From the NCBI GenBank assembly GCA_023159155.1, contig JAJNNX010000068.1:186001-250000 (forward strand): a stretch of 64,000 nt of DNA. Direction: 5' to 3'. This stretch comes from Ustulina deusta. Its lineage: Eukaryota > Ascomycota > Sordariomycetes > Xylariales > Xylariaceae. A model generated the notes under the pieces. That model had not been told where the DNA came from. It worked only from the letters and a program-made list of their open reading frames with translations, and did no database searches. Of this stretch, positions 11,105-22,538 are shown piece after piece; the first letter of the stretch is position 1; every line of letters begins with the position of its first letter. Made by a program: the position numbers and the translations under genes.

Positions 11105-13021
11105 TCTGGTGGCGTTGTCTGTGTTGAGAGGACGATGGAAGAGTAGACGCAGTTATTTGAGTAGTTATCTGATGTGAGAGGGAAACTTGCCGGCCATCGA
11201 CCAGCCTTTTAATTGTCGATGCCAACTGACATTGGACAAAACAACAGCCCTCTCGAGGCGGAGTTTTAAAGCGCCTTATAGTGGCGCTGTTTATCATCAA
11301 CCTAGTTGACACCGAACCGTGTGGGGGTCATTGGCGGTTACAACATGCAACTAAGCGCAACAGAGCGGAAGGAAACATAGTACAAGGGGCTGTATCTTCA
11401 TGAGAGCAAATCACTGCTATCAGGTTACTAAGTCGTGCGTGCCATTGGAGAGGAAGTATCTGTATAGTATGCGAGTGATTGGAGTGCTGTATACCTATCG
11501 GGAGTTATGAAATTGCATTTTCAGCGCGCTTCATTAGTGTCTCACACGTAGTAGTGCACCCAAGCCCCGGTGGACGTCCCGCTGGAAATAAAGCCGGCAC
11601 TGCCCCCCCCCCCCCCCCCCCAACCACTACATTCAACCCCTTTGCGCACATTGTCGGGCGTCCAGTCCAGTATGCTGTCCCTTGCTTAATCTGCACTTCG
11701 CCTCTTATCCCTCAACTCGTTGATTTTGTCGTGTTGACTCTGTTAGAAAACATTAAGACGGGCTGAGACACAGTTGGTAGACGGTTCAATTTACTTGGTC
11801 AAGTCCGTGGGGCAGTTCAACGTCATACGTGCCATCTCCAGGCTTAGCGGAGTTAGGCGTTATTGTTTGCTAAGGCAGGGAGAGGAAGACGCACAGTAAT
11901 GTCAACCTTAGTGGTTGGGAAAATCTCTTTCAAGTACTCCTCGAGCTTATCCTGGCGCAGTCGATACGATGAGATGTGGACAGTAGGCATTATTATAAAA
12001 CACGAGGGCTTGCTGATGTGCTTTTCAAGGGTGATTTTCTCGGTGTCTGTAGAATACGCCTTCTTTTGGTGTGGCAATGGCTCTTTTCACTTTATGCACA
12101 CACACTTGTATAAATACTCCCCTTGGAGGCTTACTTGCCACTATTTAGCGATGGGGATTTGGGGGAGGGAATCACAGGGGCCAGCAGAGCCGCGCGGGGG
12201 CAATTGAGGCTCAACAGACGATCACAGCTCCAATGTCGGCATTGGCACAGCAAATGACCACGCAAGCTACGTGTTGCCGTTAAGGGCCAGAGCTGTAATG
12301 GTGTGGCATTGCTTGTTATCAGTTGCATGCCCAGGAGCCAATGGTATAGCCTGGCTGTGAGAGAGTGAAACGGTATGTATGTAAGATGCAGATGCTACGA
12401 GCATTCCTCACCGCCCCCGTATCTTAGCTGAACTGAGCAGAGCCTGCTGGTAGACTTTGCTTTTCCGGATTTTTGACCGGTCTGCTCGACTCTTGTTAAT
12501 TCTTGGCTCGCGAAGGACCCGACGAATAGGATGTGTGCATGGAGGGTTAGCCGACTTCCAAAACAGCAATAGGTTGCGTCAAGTTGCATAGATAGAGGCA
12601 GGCTCCCTCGGACTCCCTACAAGATATGCGGCCTAGGAGAATGCCTGCAACCATAATGAATGTACCCATGTCTACTTGCACCTTGATCCTGACCAAAACT
12701 TGACTTCCGGATCGGGAGTGGTACCCGTTGACGGAGGACAAGATTCGGGAGCATCTTTCAGCTACCGTAGTTTGCACCTAGTCTATCTCATGGATTATCA
12801 AGCATTGCCGACCAAAATCATACAGGTTTGATTCATATACTCTCAGAGATGCGTGAAATCAGATATGGTAAACAAAGAGAAACTAGCAAACATGGTTTCA
12901 AGACGAACAAAGAAGTTGGGAGCACACGGTATTACACCACATTAATAATGACCTTCAAGCCCAGAGCATATCGTAGATAGTTGTCAATTGGGATAATGCA
13001 TCCTTTTGGCAGAACCAAAAA
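11105..13021. other. Intergenic with poly-C tract and an orphan short ORF
   Basis: No gene is firmly supported. A C19 tract occupies 11603-11621. On the minus strand at 11853-12077 a short ORF has a coding look from the Met of MPTVHISSYRLRQDK through KVDIT and then a GTGCGT donor-like site. I could not find the next exon, so it may be a fragment of a fungal regulatory protein. Confidence 0.5.
11603..11621. repeat. Poly-C homopolymer (19 nt)
   Basis: Nineteen consecutive C on the plus strand, in an intergenic region. Confidence 0.9.
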
Positions 13022-13937
13022 ATGAAACCGGCCAATCACGATAACCATGGTACGTATTTCCGGTAGGATTAATCAATGTGCGCAATGGAAAGCTTATGGG
13101 AATACAGGACTCCCGTATCCTCTAGAACCAACAATACCGTCTGGTCCACCGGAGCAAACACAAGGACGATCTCGGCGAGGACCTAGGGGAGAAGTATTAT
13201 TCCTAGATCACATCGGCAACGTTGACAACCCGTATGCTGCCCTCAAGCACATCGATACGCTCCTACTTATCGATGATTCCGACTCAATGCAGCAGTGTTG
13301 GGACGAGGTTGGGGATATCATTCGAATAATCGCGCCGATTTGCATCGAACATGATAGCAACGGGATCGACATCGAGTTCGTGAACCACCGAGCGAAAGGC
13401 CACTACGTAACTGGCCGCAGCGGATATAAACATATCGGACTGCTAAAAGGGAGGCTTGATATGCATGACAATGTGGCGGGCATATATCACAACGTGAAGC
13501 CGAAGGGCAAGTGCCGCATGGACAAGCGGTTAGAATCGATCTTGAACCCTTACATGAATGTGTACGAGACTCATGTCAGGCAAAGCGGGGGCAAGAAACT
13601 GATTGTTCCACTTAACATCATCGTCATCTCGGACTTGCAATGGGATACTGATGAGGACTATTTCGGTACCCTCACCCGGACCGCGAGACGGCTTGATATC
13701 CTCGGGGCGCCACCGTACCAAGTAGGTGTGCAGCTATTCCGAGTTGGGGATGCCGGTCGTGAGGTGACGAAGGACACTGTCCAGTTCGTGGACGACCAGA
13801 TTTGGAAAGACAGAGGAGTGCGAGACATGGTAGACATGACAACCTGGACGGGAATTCCTGGAGAGCTTTCGTCTAAGGGTATTTTGAAGGTTTTACTTGG
13901 GGCAGTGAGGCGATCAATTGACTATATGGAGGTCTAG
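13022..13937 (+). CDS. Stand-alone vWA-domain protein
   Basis: The preferred model is exon 13022-13049, intron 13050-13107 (GTACGT...ACAG, 58 nt), exon 13108-13937, giving 285 residues. An unspliced alternative starts at 13047 (296 residues); both share everything from GLPYPLEP onward. After a Pro/Gly-rich leader, IDTLLLIDDSDSM is a clear vWA beta-strand with MIDAS DxSxS. It is followed by DIEFVNHRAKGHYV, the Thr-bearing region, and PLNIIVISDLQWD, which fits the later MIDAS Asp strand. The C-terminus GVRDMVDMTTW...LSSKGILKVLLGAVRRSIDY follows the plan of the vWA domain in the kinase fusion at 5.4-8.4 kb, so the two are probably related. The gene is convergent with the next one (106 bp gap). 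The metal-binding fold is secure; the partner is unknown. Confidence 0.8.
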
Positions 13938-14043
13938 TTGGTTGATCTATGTGCTCAAAGCTAGGTACTAAAAACACGATACCCCCTTGATGTTATCATA
14001 GACTTGGTATGAAGATAATTTCCCGTTAAGATAACTAAACCCG

Positions 14044-14748
14044 CTACGTTGATGCTTTGGTTCGCTTCGCCATAGTGAAAAGCAGCTGCCCATTGTTCCG
14101 CGCCAGTATTCTTCCAAGGACCGCGGTCAATTTTTTCGCGTCGTCAGCCGTGCTTTCTGCCTCAGCCAGATTCAACGCGTCCACGACGCAGAGCATTCTT
14201 TCGCCGCGGAGCTCGAGTGGCGGGAGAGCCTCGAGGATTCTGAGCCCTGCACCAATGCCCTGGGGTCCGCCTTGTGCTAGTAATTCGAAATTCCGTTTAC
14301 CTAGGTCAGGGACCTTGTCGAATTTGCCCGGAACAAGAGTGGCGAGATTGTATATAAGGGAACTCAAAAGCTGACACAGGATGTGATCTGCCTTGGCTGT
14401 GCGATCCTTGGGATACACGCGCAGTACAACAGCGTCGGGATTCCGAACACGCACGAAGGCAGCCCACTCGCAACCAGCTAGTCCTGCACTGAAGTTGTAG
14501 CCATCGGCGCTGAGTGTATAGATGTTAGGCCCATTAGACAGCCAATGATCTAGTAATAGTTGCTGAATACCGCGCTTGTACAGATCGGCCGGAAACTCCT
14601 TGCCGATATCGTAGCCTCGTTTCTCCTCGAGTGCCTCAAAGTGAACAACGCAGTTGAATGCTACGTCGAGCCTCTTAGCTAACTTTAACAGATCCTCTTT
14701 GGTCATCATGTTTCTGCCAAAGGCTTGCTTGATCGCAGATGGTATCAT
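14044..14748 (-). CDS. Uncharacterised protein with STAND-ATPase-like features
   Basis: A single exon of 234 residues. I do not recognise a named family. The middle and C-terminus resemble the second half of fungal STAND/NACHT-like modules: hydrophobic SSLIYNLATLVP, a Walker-B-like strand MLCVVDALNL, and LLFTMAKRT at the place of a sensor strand. No P-loop (GxxxxGKS/T) is visible, so ATP binding is doubtful. The protein could be a truncated or rewired member of that group, or something unrelated. It is convergent with the vWA gene at 13.0 kb. Coding status rests on length, composition and lack of in-frame stops. Confidence 0.55.
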   Translation of the reverse strand: MIPSAIKQAFGRNMMTKEDLLKLAKRLDVAFNCVVHFEALEEKRGYDIGKEFPADLYKRGIQQLLLDHWLSNGPNIYTLSADGYNFSAGLAGCEWAAFVRVRNPDAVVLRVYPKDRTAKADHILCQLLSSLIYNLATLVPGKFDKVPDLGKRNFELLAQGGPQGIGAGLRILEALPPLELRGERMLCVVDALNLAEAESTADDAKKLTAVLGRILARNNGQLLFTMAKRTKAST

Positions 14749-16217
14749 GGTGGCTAGTCTTCGCGCTAACCTTGTACTTGCGCAACGTTGGGCGATTCCG
14801 ACCGAACGACGAGAACTGAATTGGGCGCGGCGAACCTAGAAACTATGCACACGATGAGCGCATAGCTAAAACCGATGACAGGATCAACGTCATATTTCCT
14901 CGCTTTTGTTTACGCCTTTGTTTACAAGAGACAGAGGGCGAGCAGGTGACGGCCTCCGAGGAATCGACACACAAAGAAGCATTCCAGCTGACCTTCAGCT
15001 CATACTTTTGAACAGCCGAGCTGAGATTGATGCAGCACAAGCGATATGCCTAAAATGGCTGTGCACTCTATTTTACATATCAATTCGTCTCGAACCTTAC
15101 AATGAAGGACGCTTCTTCCCCCACGTACCTGAGCGATGGCCTAAATAGACGAGACAAATAGTGAACTAGGGCTGAACGCCGACCCCTCCGCACCAATAAC
15201 ATGTTGGAAATAGGCCGCTGGCTGCTTTTAGACCTGTATTCACGGTCCATAATGCCTAACATGAAAAAGCCTCACCAACTAGGTTTCTGTGTGGCACGTG
15301 GCACGAGTCCATCCTCAGCATCGCCTTTACCATCATCATCCACGCATCTTGCATTTGGCGCCGCCCTGAAAACCCTCGAGTTGACGACTACCTAGCTGAT
15401 GTGCGCGCGCAGAACGCGCTAGGTTAGGTAGTTTTGAGGCGTTTCGCGCAATATTTGGAGACGGGATTAGACTCGACTTGAAACCAATCGACTGTTCCGT
15501 CAATCGCTTCACCATGAACAAATTGCGCAAGATTGACATATCACTTGCTGAGCGCTGATAGTCTCATGAAACCTCCGGATGCGTCTGCCTCCTCTATTGT
15601 ATTGGTCACTCCATCCGACCACGGCGCATTCTCTTCTCCCTGACATTGCCAGGGCAGAAGATAGGCCGCGCGATCGCGCGAGAAGACCAGTCTAACCCCG
15701 CTGCATCAGCGATCGCGTGGCACCGCGACAAACCGCACAGACTGTGTCCTTGCCGGCCGTTTCAAAACGCGGTCGAACGCGGGAGGCGGCGTGTCGGCGC
15801 ATGCGATTTACTAGCAGCGTCTCTCCGACGCGTTCCGGTTCAATGACGCGAAGTCTGCTTCGTAGTCCCTCCACGCTTCGCGATCGAGAACGTGGGCTTG
15901 AGCGCAATTGCTATCTAGAAATCCCCCGTCCAGTACTTGATGGCTTCAAGATGTCGGGCATATATTAATGCTTATTCTCTGATCACTAGGTTCATTATCG
16001 CGCATATAAAGGATCTGTCTTTCGATACCGAGGTAGAGAGCTAGCCAAGTGGAGCGTCTCCGAGGGTGTAGCGAGGGCTCAAAGAACGTTCACTCTAAGT
16101 CGGCGAGCACTTAGAAAACTCGAGTTTCACGCAGTCACATGATATTTATTTGTTGTATTTACACTACCCAACATCTAATATTGGTATTAACGAGGTGCTC
16201 TATCTCCAACGGCACCT
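14749..16217. other. Intergenic, including a CpG-rich patch
   Basis: No gene is supported. Positions about 15640-15910 are unusually CpG-dense, with the palindrome gcgatcgc appearing more than once. Short ORFs there have low-complexity Arg-rich translations on both strands and are not convincing. Confidence 0.5.
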
Positions 16218-18694
16218 TCAGTACCTAATCATCGCCTTTTTCGTCCACTGGTGGGTGAGAGTCTCATTGGCCCGGTGTTTCTCTCGGAACAGCAGCTGCG
16301 TCATCTCCTTGTACAAGTACGTCCGGGCGCCATTGTAGCTGATCGAATGATCAGAATCGGTGTATGTGCGCCACTGCATCTTCGCAGGCGGCACTCCTGC
16401 GCCGACGAGCAAGTCGACAAGTGCGGCTGTGTTCTGGTAGTGGACGTTGTCGTCGCCGAGCCCGTGCATGATGGTGAAGCCGCCGGCGATGTTCTTGAAG
16501 CCCGCGGCGTTGCGCACCGCCGTCTTCGCATAGCCGTCGGGGTTGATCTGCGACGTCTTCATGTACCTTTCCGTGTACATGCTGTCGTAGAAGCGCCAGT
16601 CGCTCACGGGCGCCACGATGAGCGCCATTGAGAAAACGCCCGAGTCGGCCTCTACGACTTTCGACGAGAGATACCCGCCGTATGACCAGCCGAAGATGGC
16701 GATGTGCTTCGCGTCGATGAAACTATGGCGCGACGCGAGTTCTTTCGCGGCCCAGATCTGATCTTGGGCTTCGAATTCGCCGAGGTGAGATGCTACCAGT
16801 GATCGATAGGCTCGTCCATTGTACCCTGAGCCTCGGTTATCCACTGTGTACGTGATATACTCCAGTTCGGGGTCGGCGGAAATAAATGCATTCCAGCCGG
16901 GGGCGGCGAATTGCTTGTCGACCTCTTGGGCACCTGGACCACCGTAGGGCGTGAAGAGGACGGGATACTTCTTGGTAGGATCGAAGTTGGGTGGGAGGAC
17001 TTCCTTGACATCCATGGTATAGCCATCGGGGTGCTCTAGTTTGAAATATGTGCTATTCGGCAAGTTGTACTCCTGGATCTTGTTCCAGAGCACCTCATTT
17101 GACGTGACAGTGCGTAGTGGCGTCGTGGTATCGTTGACAGCATACAACTCCTGATAGGGCACATCAGGGCCGAGATAGCTGAGAATATAATAGCCGCCAC
17201 CCGAGGAGAAAGAAGCACTCCAGGACGCTGCCTCCGTATCGTCGACCAGGGCGCTCTTCTCGCCATTGGAGTAGGAGACGCTGTAAATGTGTCTTTCAGT
17301 ACTGTCATGCTCGGTCGATGTATAGTATATCAATTCACGTGACGTATCAACCTTCAGAATGCTGACGACTTCCCAGTCTCCGCTTGTAAGCGCCTTCGAG
17401 CTTGACCCATCGGCAGCATATAGGTAAATGTGTAGCCAGCCGGACTCATCAGAAAGATCAACGTAGTAGGCGGTGCTAGATCCATTGATAGGCCCAACAT
17501 ATTGTATTGCGATGTTGTTGTCAAGCCAACCATCTGTGCCGTCGCGCTCTCGCACCACTTCCGTTACGATATCATCGCCAACGTCAACACGTACGTGTTT
17601 CGATAAATCTTGCACGCGGTTAAAGGCTGTATAAATGAAGCTATCGTGGTTATCTGTGACCCATGCGATCTCTCCAATAATCAAATCGTCTTCGTCAAAC
17701 GCGTCCAAAGGAACGATCTCCTTGTCATTACTCCCGATTGTGAGTATAGTTAAACTGACAGTTGGGTTCTTGGTTCCCACTTTAGGGTAGCGGAGATCGA
17801 GATTATTTGGGTAAACGGGGGCTATCTTCATGTTGTCCATGAAATATGGAACGGTAAAGGTTTCCACACCAGTCTCGTTGAATCCAAGGTATGCGAGCTT
17901 TTCGCCATCGGGCGACCACCAGAGAGCCGAGCGACTCCCGAAGATTTCCTCCTCGTAGACCCAGTCAGGTACCCCATTAAACATATCCGGAGAGCCGTTA
18001 TCCGTGATCTGGGAAATAGTGCCGTTGAGGCTCAAGAAAAGGTTATTGTCGCGGACGAACGCGATTGCCTCACCGACAGGAGAAAATTCGGCGTATTGGA
18101 TGTCGCCGACTTGGTCGTCAACTAGAGGGGTTACCTCACCCGAAGCGAGGTCTAGAACTGAATAATCTGCAAAATAGGAGTGGCGGTACTGCTTGGTATA
18201 GTTGGTAGCAAAGAGCACCTTCGACAGATCTGGGTGAATCCAATATTCCCACACTCCGCTGGGGATCACATCAGCAGAGACAAATGTGGAAGATTCCCCT
18301 GTGATGAAATTCTCGAGCATCAGAGCACCATCGTCGGCTTGGTAGATCTTTGGGAGACAAGAATTAGCCATTAGTACTCATGGTCAAGACCTCAGTGACT
18401 TGGGAGTGTGCCAACAGCGCACAAAACTTGAAGCCTCATGAAAGGGCCATTCGAGTTATTCAATCGATTGACAAGTGTATTATAATCTCGTGGAACACTC
18501 ACATATTGTCCATCCTCGCCGCCAGAGAGCCAGCTAACAGAAATACGGCTAGCGCCAAACTGGCTATTCACGAATGTTTCGTTCCATGTCAAAATCTTGT
18601 CGCCGTTACCGGTAGGCTGGTAGGGCTGTCGTGGAGGCTCAATGGCTAGAGCCGTGGATTGAAGCAGACAAGATACAAGAGTTGAGAGCCACAT
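16218..18694 (-). CDS. Secreted dipeptidyl peptidase IV (peptidase S9B)
   Basis: Exons 18694-18503 and 18347-16218; intron 18502-18348 (GTGAGT, TACTAAT branch, AAAG acceptor), phase 0, 773 residues, matching the usual length of secreted fungal DPP IV. The enzyme removes X-Pro or X-Ala dipeptides from peptide N-termini outside the cell. A signal peptide is evident (MWLSTLVSCLLQSTALA). The beta-propeller follows, with WVYEEEIFG and SALWWSPDGEKLAY, of the class that binds the substrate amino terminus through a Glu pair. The alpha/beta-hydrolase domain has the nucleophile in FGWSYGGYLSS (S619), Asp in HGLGDDNVHYQ (D696) and His in DSDHSISY (H731). Several N-x-S/T sites fit secretion. The C-terminus lacks an ER-retention or membrane segment. 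There is no sign of damage. Confidence 0.95.
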
Positions 18695-20172
18695 GGTGAG
18701 CTACCTTGACCGAGTGCAGTGAGCTAGTTGCGGAAGTCAAGCTCAACCCCAACCACAGGAACAACAGAATAAGCACCGAGGGAGGACACACTAGATCGCT
18801 AGATGGAGAAAACAAGAGGGAACTGGGCTTGGAGCGGCTATTTATATTGCATCTATAAACATTAATCTCAGCATCGCTTATCCTACGCTCACAATCACAT
18901 ATTACCTCCAACCATCCTTGACTCGCATATCAGATGGCTAGCAGGGAAGATTTGGAGAGTCACCAAAGGATGCTTGGGGATAGCCATCGCCTGCCTGTAC
19001 AGGAAATGCAAGTCCTTTCCGGCTGACTTGGCAGATGTCGAGATTGGCTGTCGATGTTGCCTCATAACGAATTGTGATCTTGGCAGGGAATACCAAGATC
19101 GGTGACCACGTACCCGGAGCAGGTTGGGTCGATACTTGCTGGAAAATGAAGTGGGTACATCTATATAGATATATGTCTTGACAGAAATGTAGGTAGGGAC
19201 GCCATTTGAAGGAAGCGTAGTGATGTAGGTGTGAATTGTACTGACCAGTAAGAGGAAGGTTTTGAGAAGGTATGATACCTATAAGTATTTGGGCATGCAT
19301 GTACCGTTTTAAATGAACTGCCGAATAGAGCTGTTCCGCTTTTCTTGGTATCTACTTCTATAGCGGCTTATCTCATTAGCGTCTTTTCTACTCAAATAAC
19401 AAGAGGTAGTCATCTTGCTAGAGAGAATACCAGCTAGTAGGTAATGTAGGGTTGGAGGTTTCATAGGATAATATTGTGAAGTTCAATTACACAGACGGTC
19501 ACCTCGTATAAACATACATCAGTAATTAAACCAATTGGTTTCTCACTACTAGGCACATATAGGTACTGGCTGACTTAGTCCCGCCTAGGGATATAGTAGC
19601 TCCGCAATTCAGATGGTATAGCTACAGCAGTAGAGGTGAGTACTATTTAGGTATACCTTAGTATAAGCGTCGAAGTTACTCGAGGAATTGATAATACGTT
19701 GTCTTCTTAGCGAATGAAAATATAAACAAATCATTTACTTGCACAATGTATTACATAGAACCTCACGCATCCTCCGAGTCCTTATCCAACATGATGATGT
19801 ACACTGAATAAAGACATGCCATATACTGTACAGTATTTTCACAGTATAAACACTGAAATTCGCGGATATGGCTGGCTAGCGTCGGACCGACCCCGCCATA
19901 ATCCCCCAACTTCTCCAAGACCTCTATAGTGCCGCAGACGTGACGGAATTTGGGGTCTCTTCTGGTCCTTCATGCTCTCCCTAGGTAAACCTGCTGTAGC
20001 CGTCACTTGCCCGTGTTATTACATATTAATTACCCCCTGACTCCCGTTGTCAGAAAGCTGTTCTCCAAAGATGCCATTGACTGCTTTTCCTCAATTCGGT
20101 CCAAAATTCCTTCAATTTGTCCCAGATTAGTCGCTCTCCTCAACACCAAGGAATAAGGAATCTTAAATCGTG
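18695..20172. other. Intergenic between two divergent genes
   Basis: Divergent promoter region of DPP IV and homogentisate dioxygenase. No ORF with domain character is present. A short perfect palindrome, tactgtacagta, lies at 19824-19835, followed by acagtata at 19841. Confidence 0.5.
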
Positions 20173-21620
20173 ATGCCTGTCACCGCTTTCGAGCTTCCTG
20201 AGCGGCATAAGTATCAGAACGGCTTCGGTTCTTATTTCGAGTACGTAATTCATCATCTATAAAGCGCGGTACCTATGCCTCGCATGCTCATCTTGCCAGA
20301 ACCGAAGCCGTGGCGGGTGCTCTCCCGGTCGGTCAAAACTCTCCCCAGAAACCCCCGCATGGGCTGTATGCCGAGAAGCTCTCTGGTACCGCCTTCACGG
20401 CTCCCCGACACGAAAATCAGCAATCCTGGCTGTACCGGATCTTGCCCTCCTGTGCCCACCCTCCCTTTGCTTCGGTGGCCGACAGACCCCTTAAATCCGA
20501 CAAGTCTGCTGACCCTGCGCGGCTCGAGTACATCCCAAACCAGCTGCGGTGGGACCCCTTCGACCATGATAGCCAGTCTGATTTCGTGTCTGGGATGCAC
20601 CTTGTCGCGGGCGCTGGCGATCCCACTCTGAAACAGGGCATCGGCGTGTACATATACGCTGCTGGCAACTCTATGGACAACTACTCCGCTTTCTATTCAG
20701 CTGATGGGGATCTGTTGATTGTGGCGCAAGAGGGCGCTCTCGACATCAGGACCGAGTTGGGATGGCTCCTTGTCCGGCCCATGGAGATATGCGTCATCCC
20801 ACGGGGTGTCAAATATCAAGTCCATCTGCCGTCGGGGCCAGCGCGAGGCTACGCTCTGGAATTATACCAAGGACACTTCACCCTTCCAGAATTAGGCCCC
20901 ATCGGTTCCAATTGTCTCGCCAATGCTCGCGATTTCCAAGCCCCTGTTGCTTGCTTCAGCGAAGACTACGGGGCGACCGCTTCAGAGGGACCGAACTCTT
21001 ATACAATCACTGTCAAGTTCAACAATTCACTGTTCCAAACCAAGCAGCCCCATACACCCTTCGACGTCGTGGCATGGCACGGCAATTACTATCCTTACAA
21101 GTACGACCTCGGCCGGTTCAACACCATCGGCTCCATCTCATACGACCACCCGGATCCGTCCATCTTCACCGTGCTGTCGGCTCTATCGGACCACCCCGGG
21201 ACTGCAATTGCCGATTTCGTCATCTTTCCTCCACGCTGGCTAGTTGCCGAAGGCACCTTCCGTCCACCATGGTACCACCGAAACACCATGTCAGAATTCA
21301 TGGGCCTCATCGCGGGTGATTACGATGCAAAGAAGGGAGGGCAGGGGGGTTTCATGCCCGGAGGAGCCAGCTTACACAACGTGATGAGCGGCCATGGGCC
21401 CGATGCGAATAGCTTCGAGGGTGCGCGCAATGCGGAGCTCAAGCCGGCGTTGGTGGGCAAGGGCAGCTGTGCCTTCATGTTTGAGAGCTGCTTGATGGTT
21501 GGCGTAACGGAATGGGGTCGGAAAACGTGTAGAAAGGTCCAGGAGGGCTACAGCGACGAGAGCTGGGGTGGCGTCAAGGTCCATTGGAAACGGCCGGACG
21601 TTACCAACTCTGGTGGATAG
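20173..21620 (+). CDS. hmgA: Homogentisate 1,2-dioxygenase
   Basis: Exons 20173-20240 and 20300-21620; intron 20241-20299 (GTACGT...CCAG), 462 residues, the normal length. The enzyme opens the ring of homogentisate to maleylacetoacetate in phenylalanine/tyrosine catabolism and uses non-heme Fe(II). The first exon supplies the conserved [10 protein letters not shown]. Then come [17 protein letters not shown] and NQLRWDPF. The metal-binding region is [19 protein letters not shown] with [10 protein letters not shown], and the later HGPD supplies the second His. The start was chosen because the upstream exon restores the family N-terminus. Fumarylacetoacetase, two steps on, lies 16 kb away in the same window. 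The gene may be a pathway-specific paralogue rather than the housekeeping copy; sequence alone does not decide. Confidence 0.95.
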
Positions 21621-22538
21621 ACGATAATAATACTCTAGCTTGATGAAATAAATTGAAATGTAATTACTGACTCTAACCTCGTAAAATTCAATATTTTCCT
21701 ATAATAAACTTGAATCCCACAGCTGTCAGTCGAAGACGGACATCACCTCGTCCCCCATTCCCTTCATACAGTATGTCGATAGATAAATAAATGAGCTACC
21801 TAAGCCGTACTTTATCCGTCTCTTTTGTTTCATTTTAGAAAGTCTGAGTCCGACTCCGACTCCGATACCCCGATTCAAGAGGCTGCTTTTAGGCCGGTTA
21901 GACCCGATCCCCCAGAGATGCCGTTCTAATTCCGCTCTTCGGCATGACTTAGTGGAATCTGAACATCGATCTACTCTACCTACATCTGCTTTTAGCTGAA
22001 GATGCCAGAAATGACTGATCGCCGCTAAGATCGAGGCTATCGCAAGCCACATCAATTTAGCTTAACATCACTTGACATCGCTTAACATCGCTTGCCCAAT
22101 TTGTGGACAGGGACCGACCTATCTGGTGCAGTGGCTGGTTACTTGCAGAAAAAAATGGAGGAGGAAAGAGGGTGTATGTTTAAAATATCGAAGAAATCCT
22201 ACCTATCTACCGGGGGGACACAAGATTGATATCCGTGCGAACCACGCCACCAAAAGTAGTCGTCAGCTCATTACACAAAGGCAGGTATCCCGGGAAGGGA
22301 AGGGACGGGGGGGTCATAAGTTTTGACATCACCATCTACACATATGACTCTGTGTTTTTTCCGCAAGGTATTTATTTCGAAATCCCTTTTTTTCCTCATA
22401 ATCATCGCGTTCGTCGAGGAATATTATCTGATAATCACGGGGGCAAAATTCCCGATACGATAAAACAAAGGGGGGTCGGAAAAGAAAAGGAAGAAGAAGA
22501 ATAATAATAATAAACCCAAGCACGGTCCGCGGGAAAAA
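21621..22538. other. Intergenic, promoter side of the FAD monooxygenase
   Basis: AT-richer spacer with a purine-rich microsatellite (gaagaagaagaataataata) at about 22490-22510, just before the FAD monooxygenase start. No gene is seen. Confidence 0.5.

Noticed and set aside
15660..15900. Repeated gcgatcgc as a possible HIP1-like system
   Set aside because: HIP1 is a cyanobacterial feature; two or three copies in a CpG-rich patch are not enough.
18938..19300. 120-residue minus-strand ORF upstream of DPP IV
   Set aside because: No domain, no splice support, and composition like the surrounding spacer.
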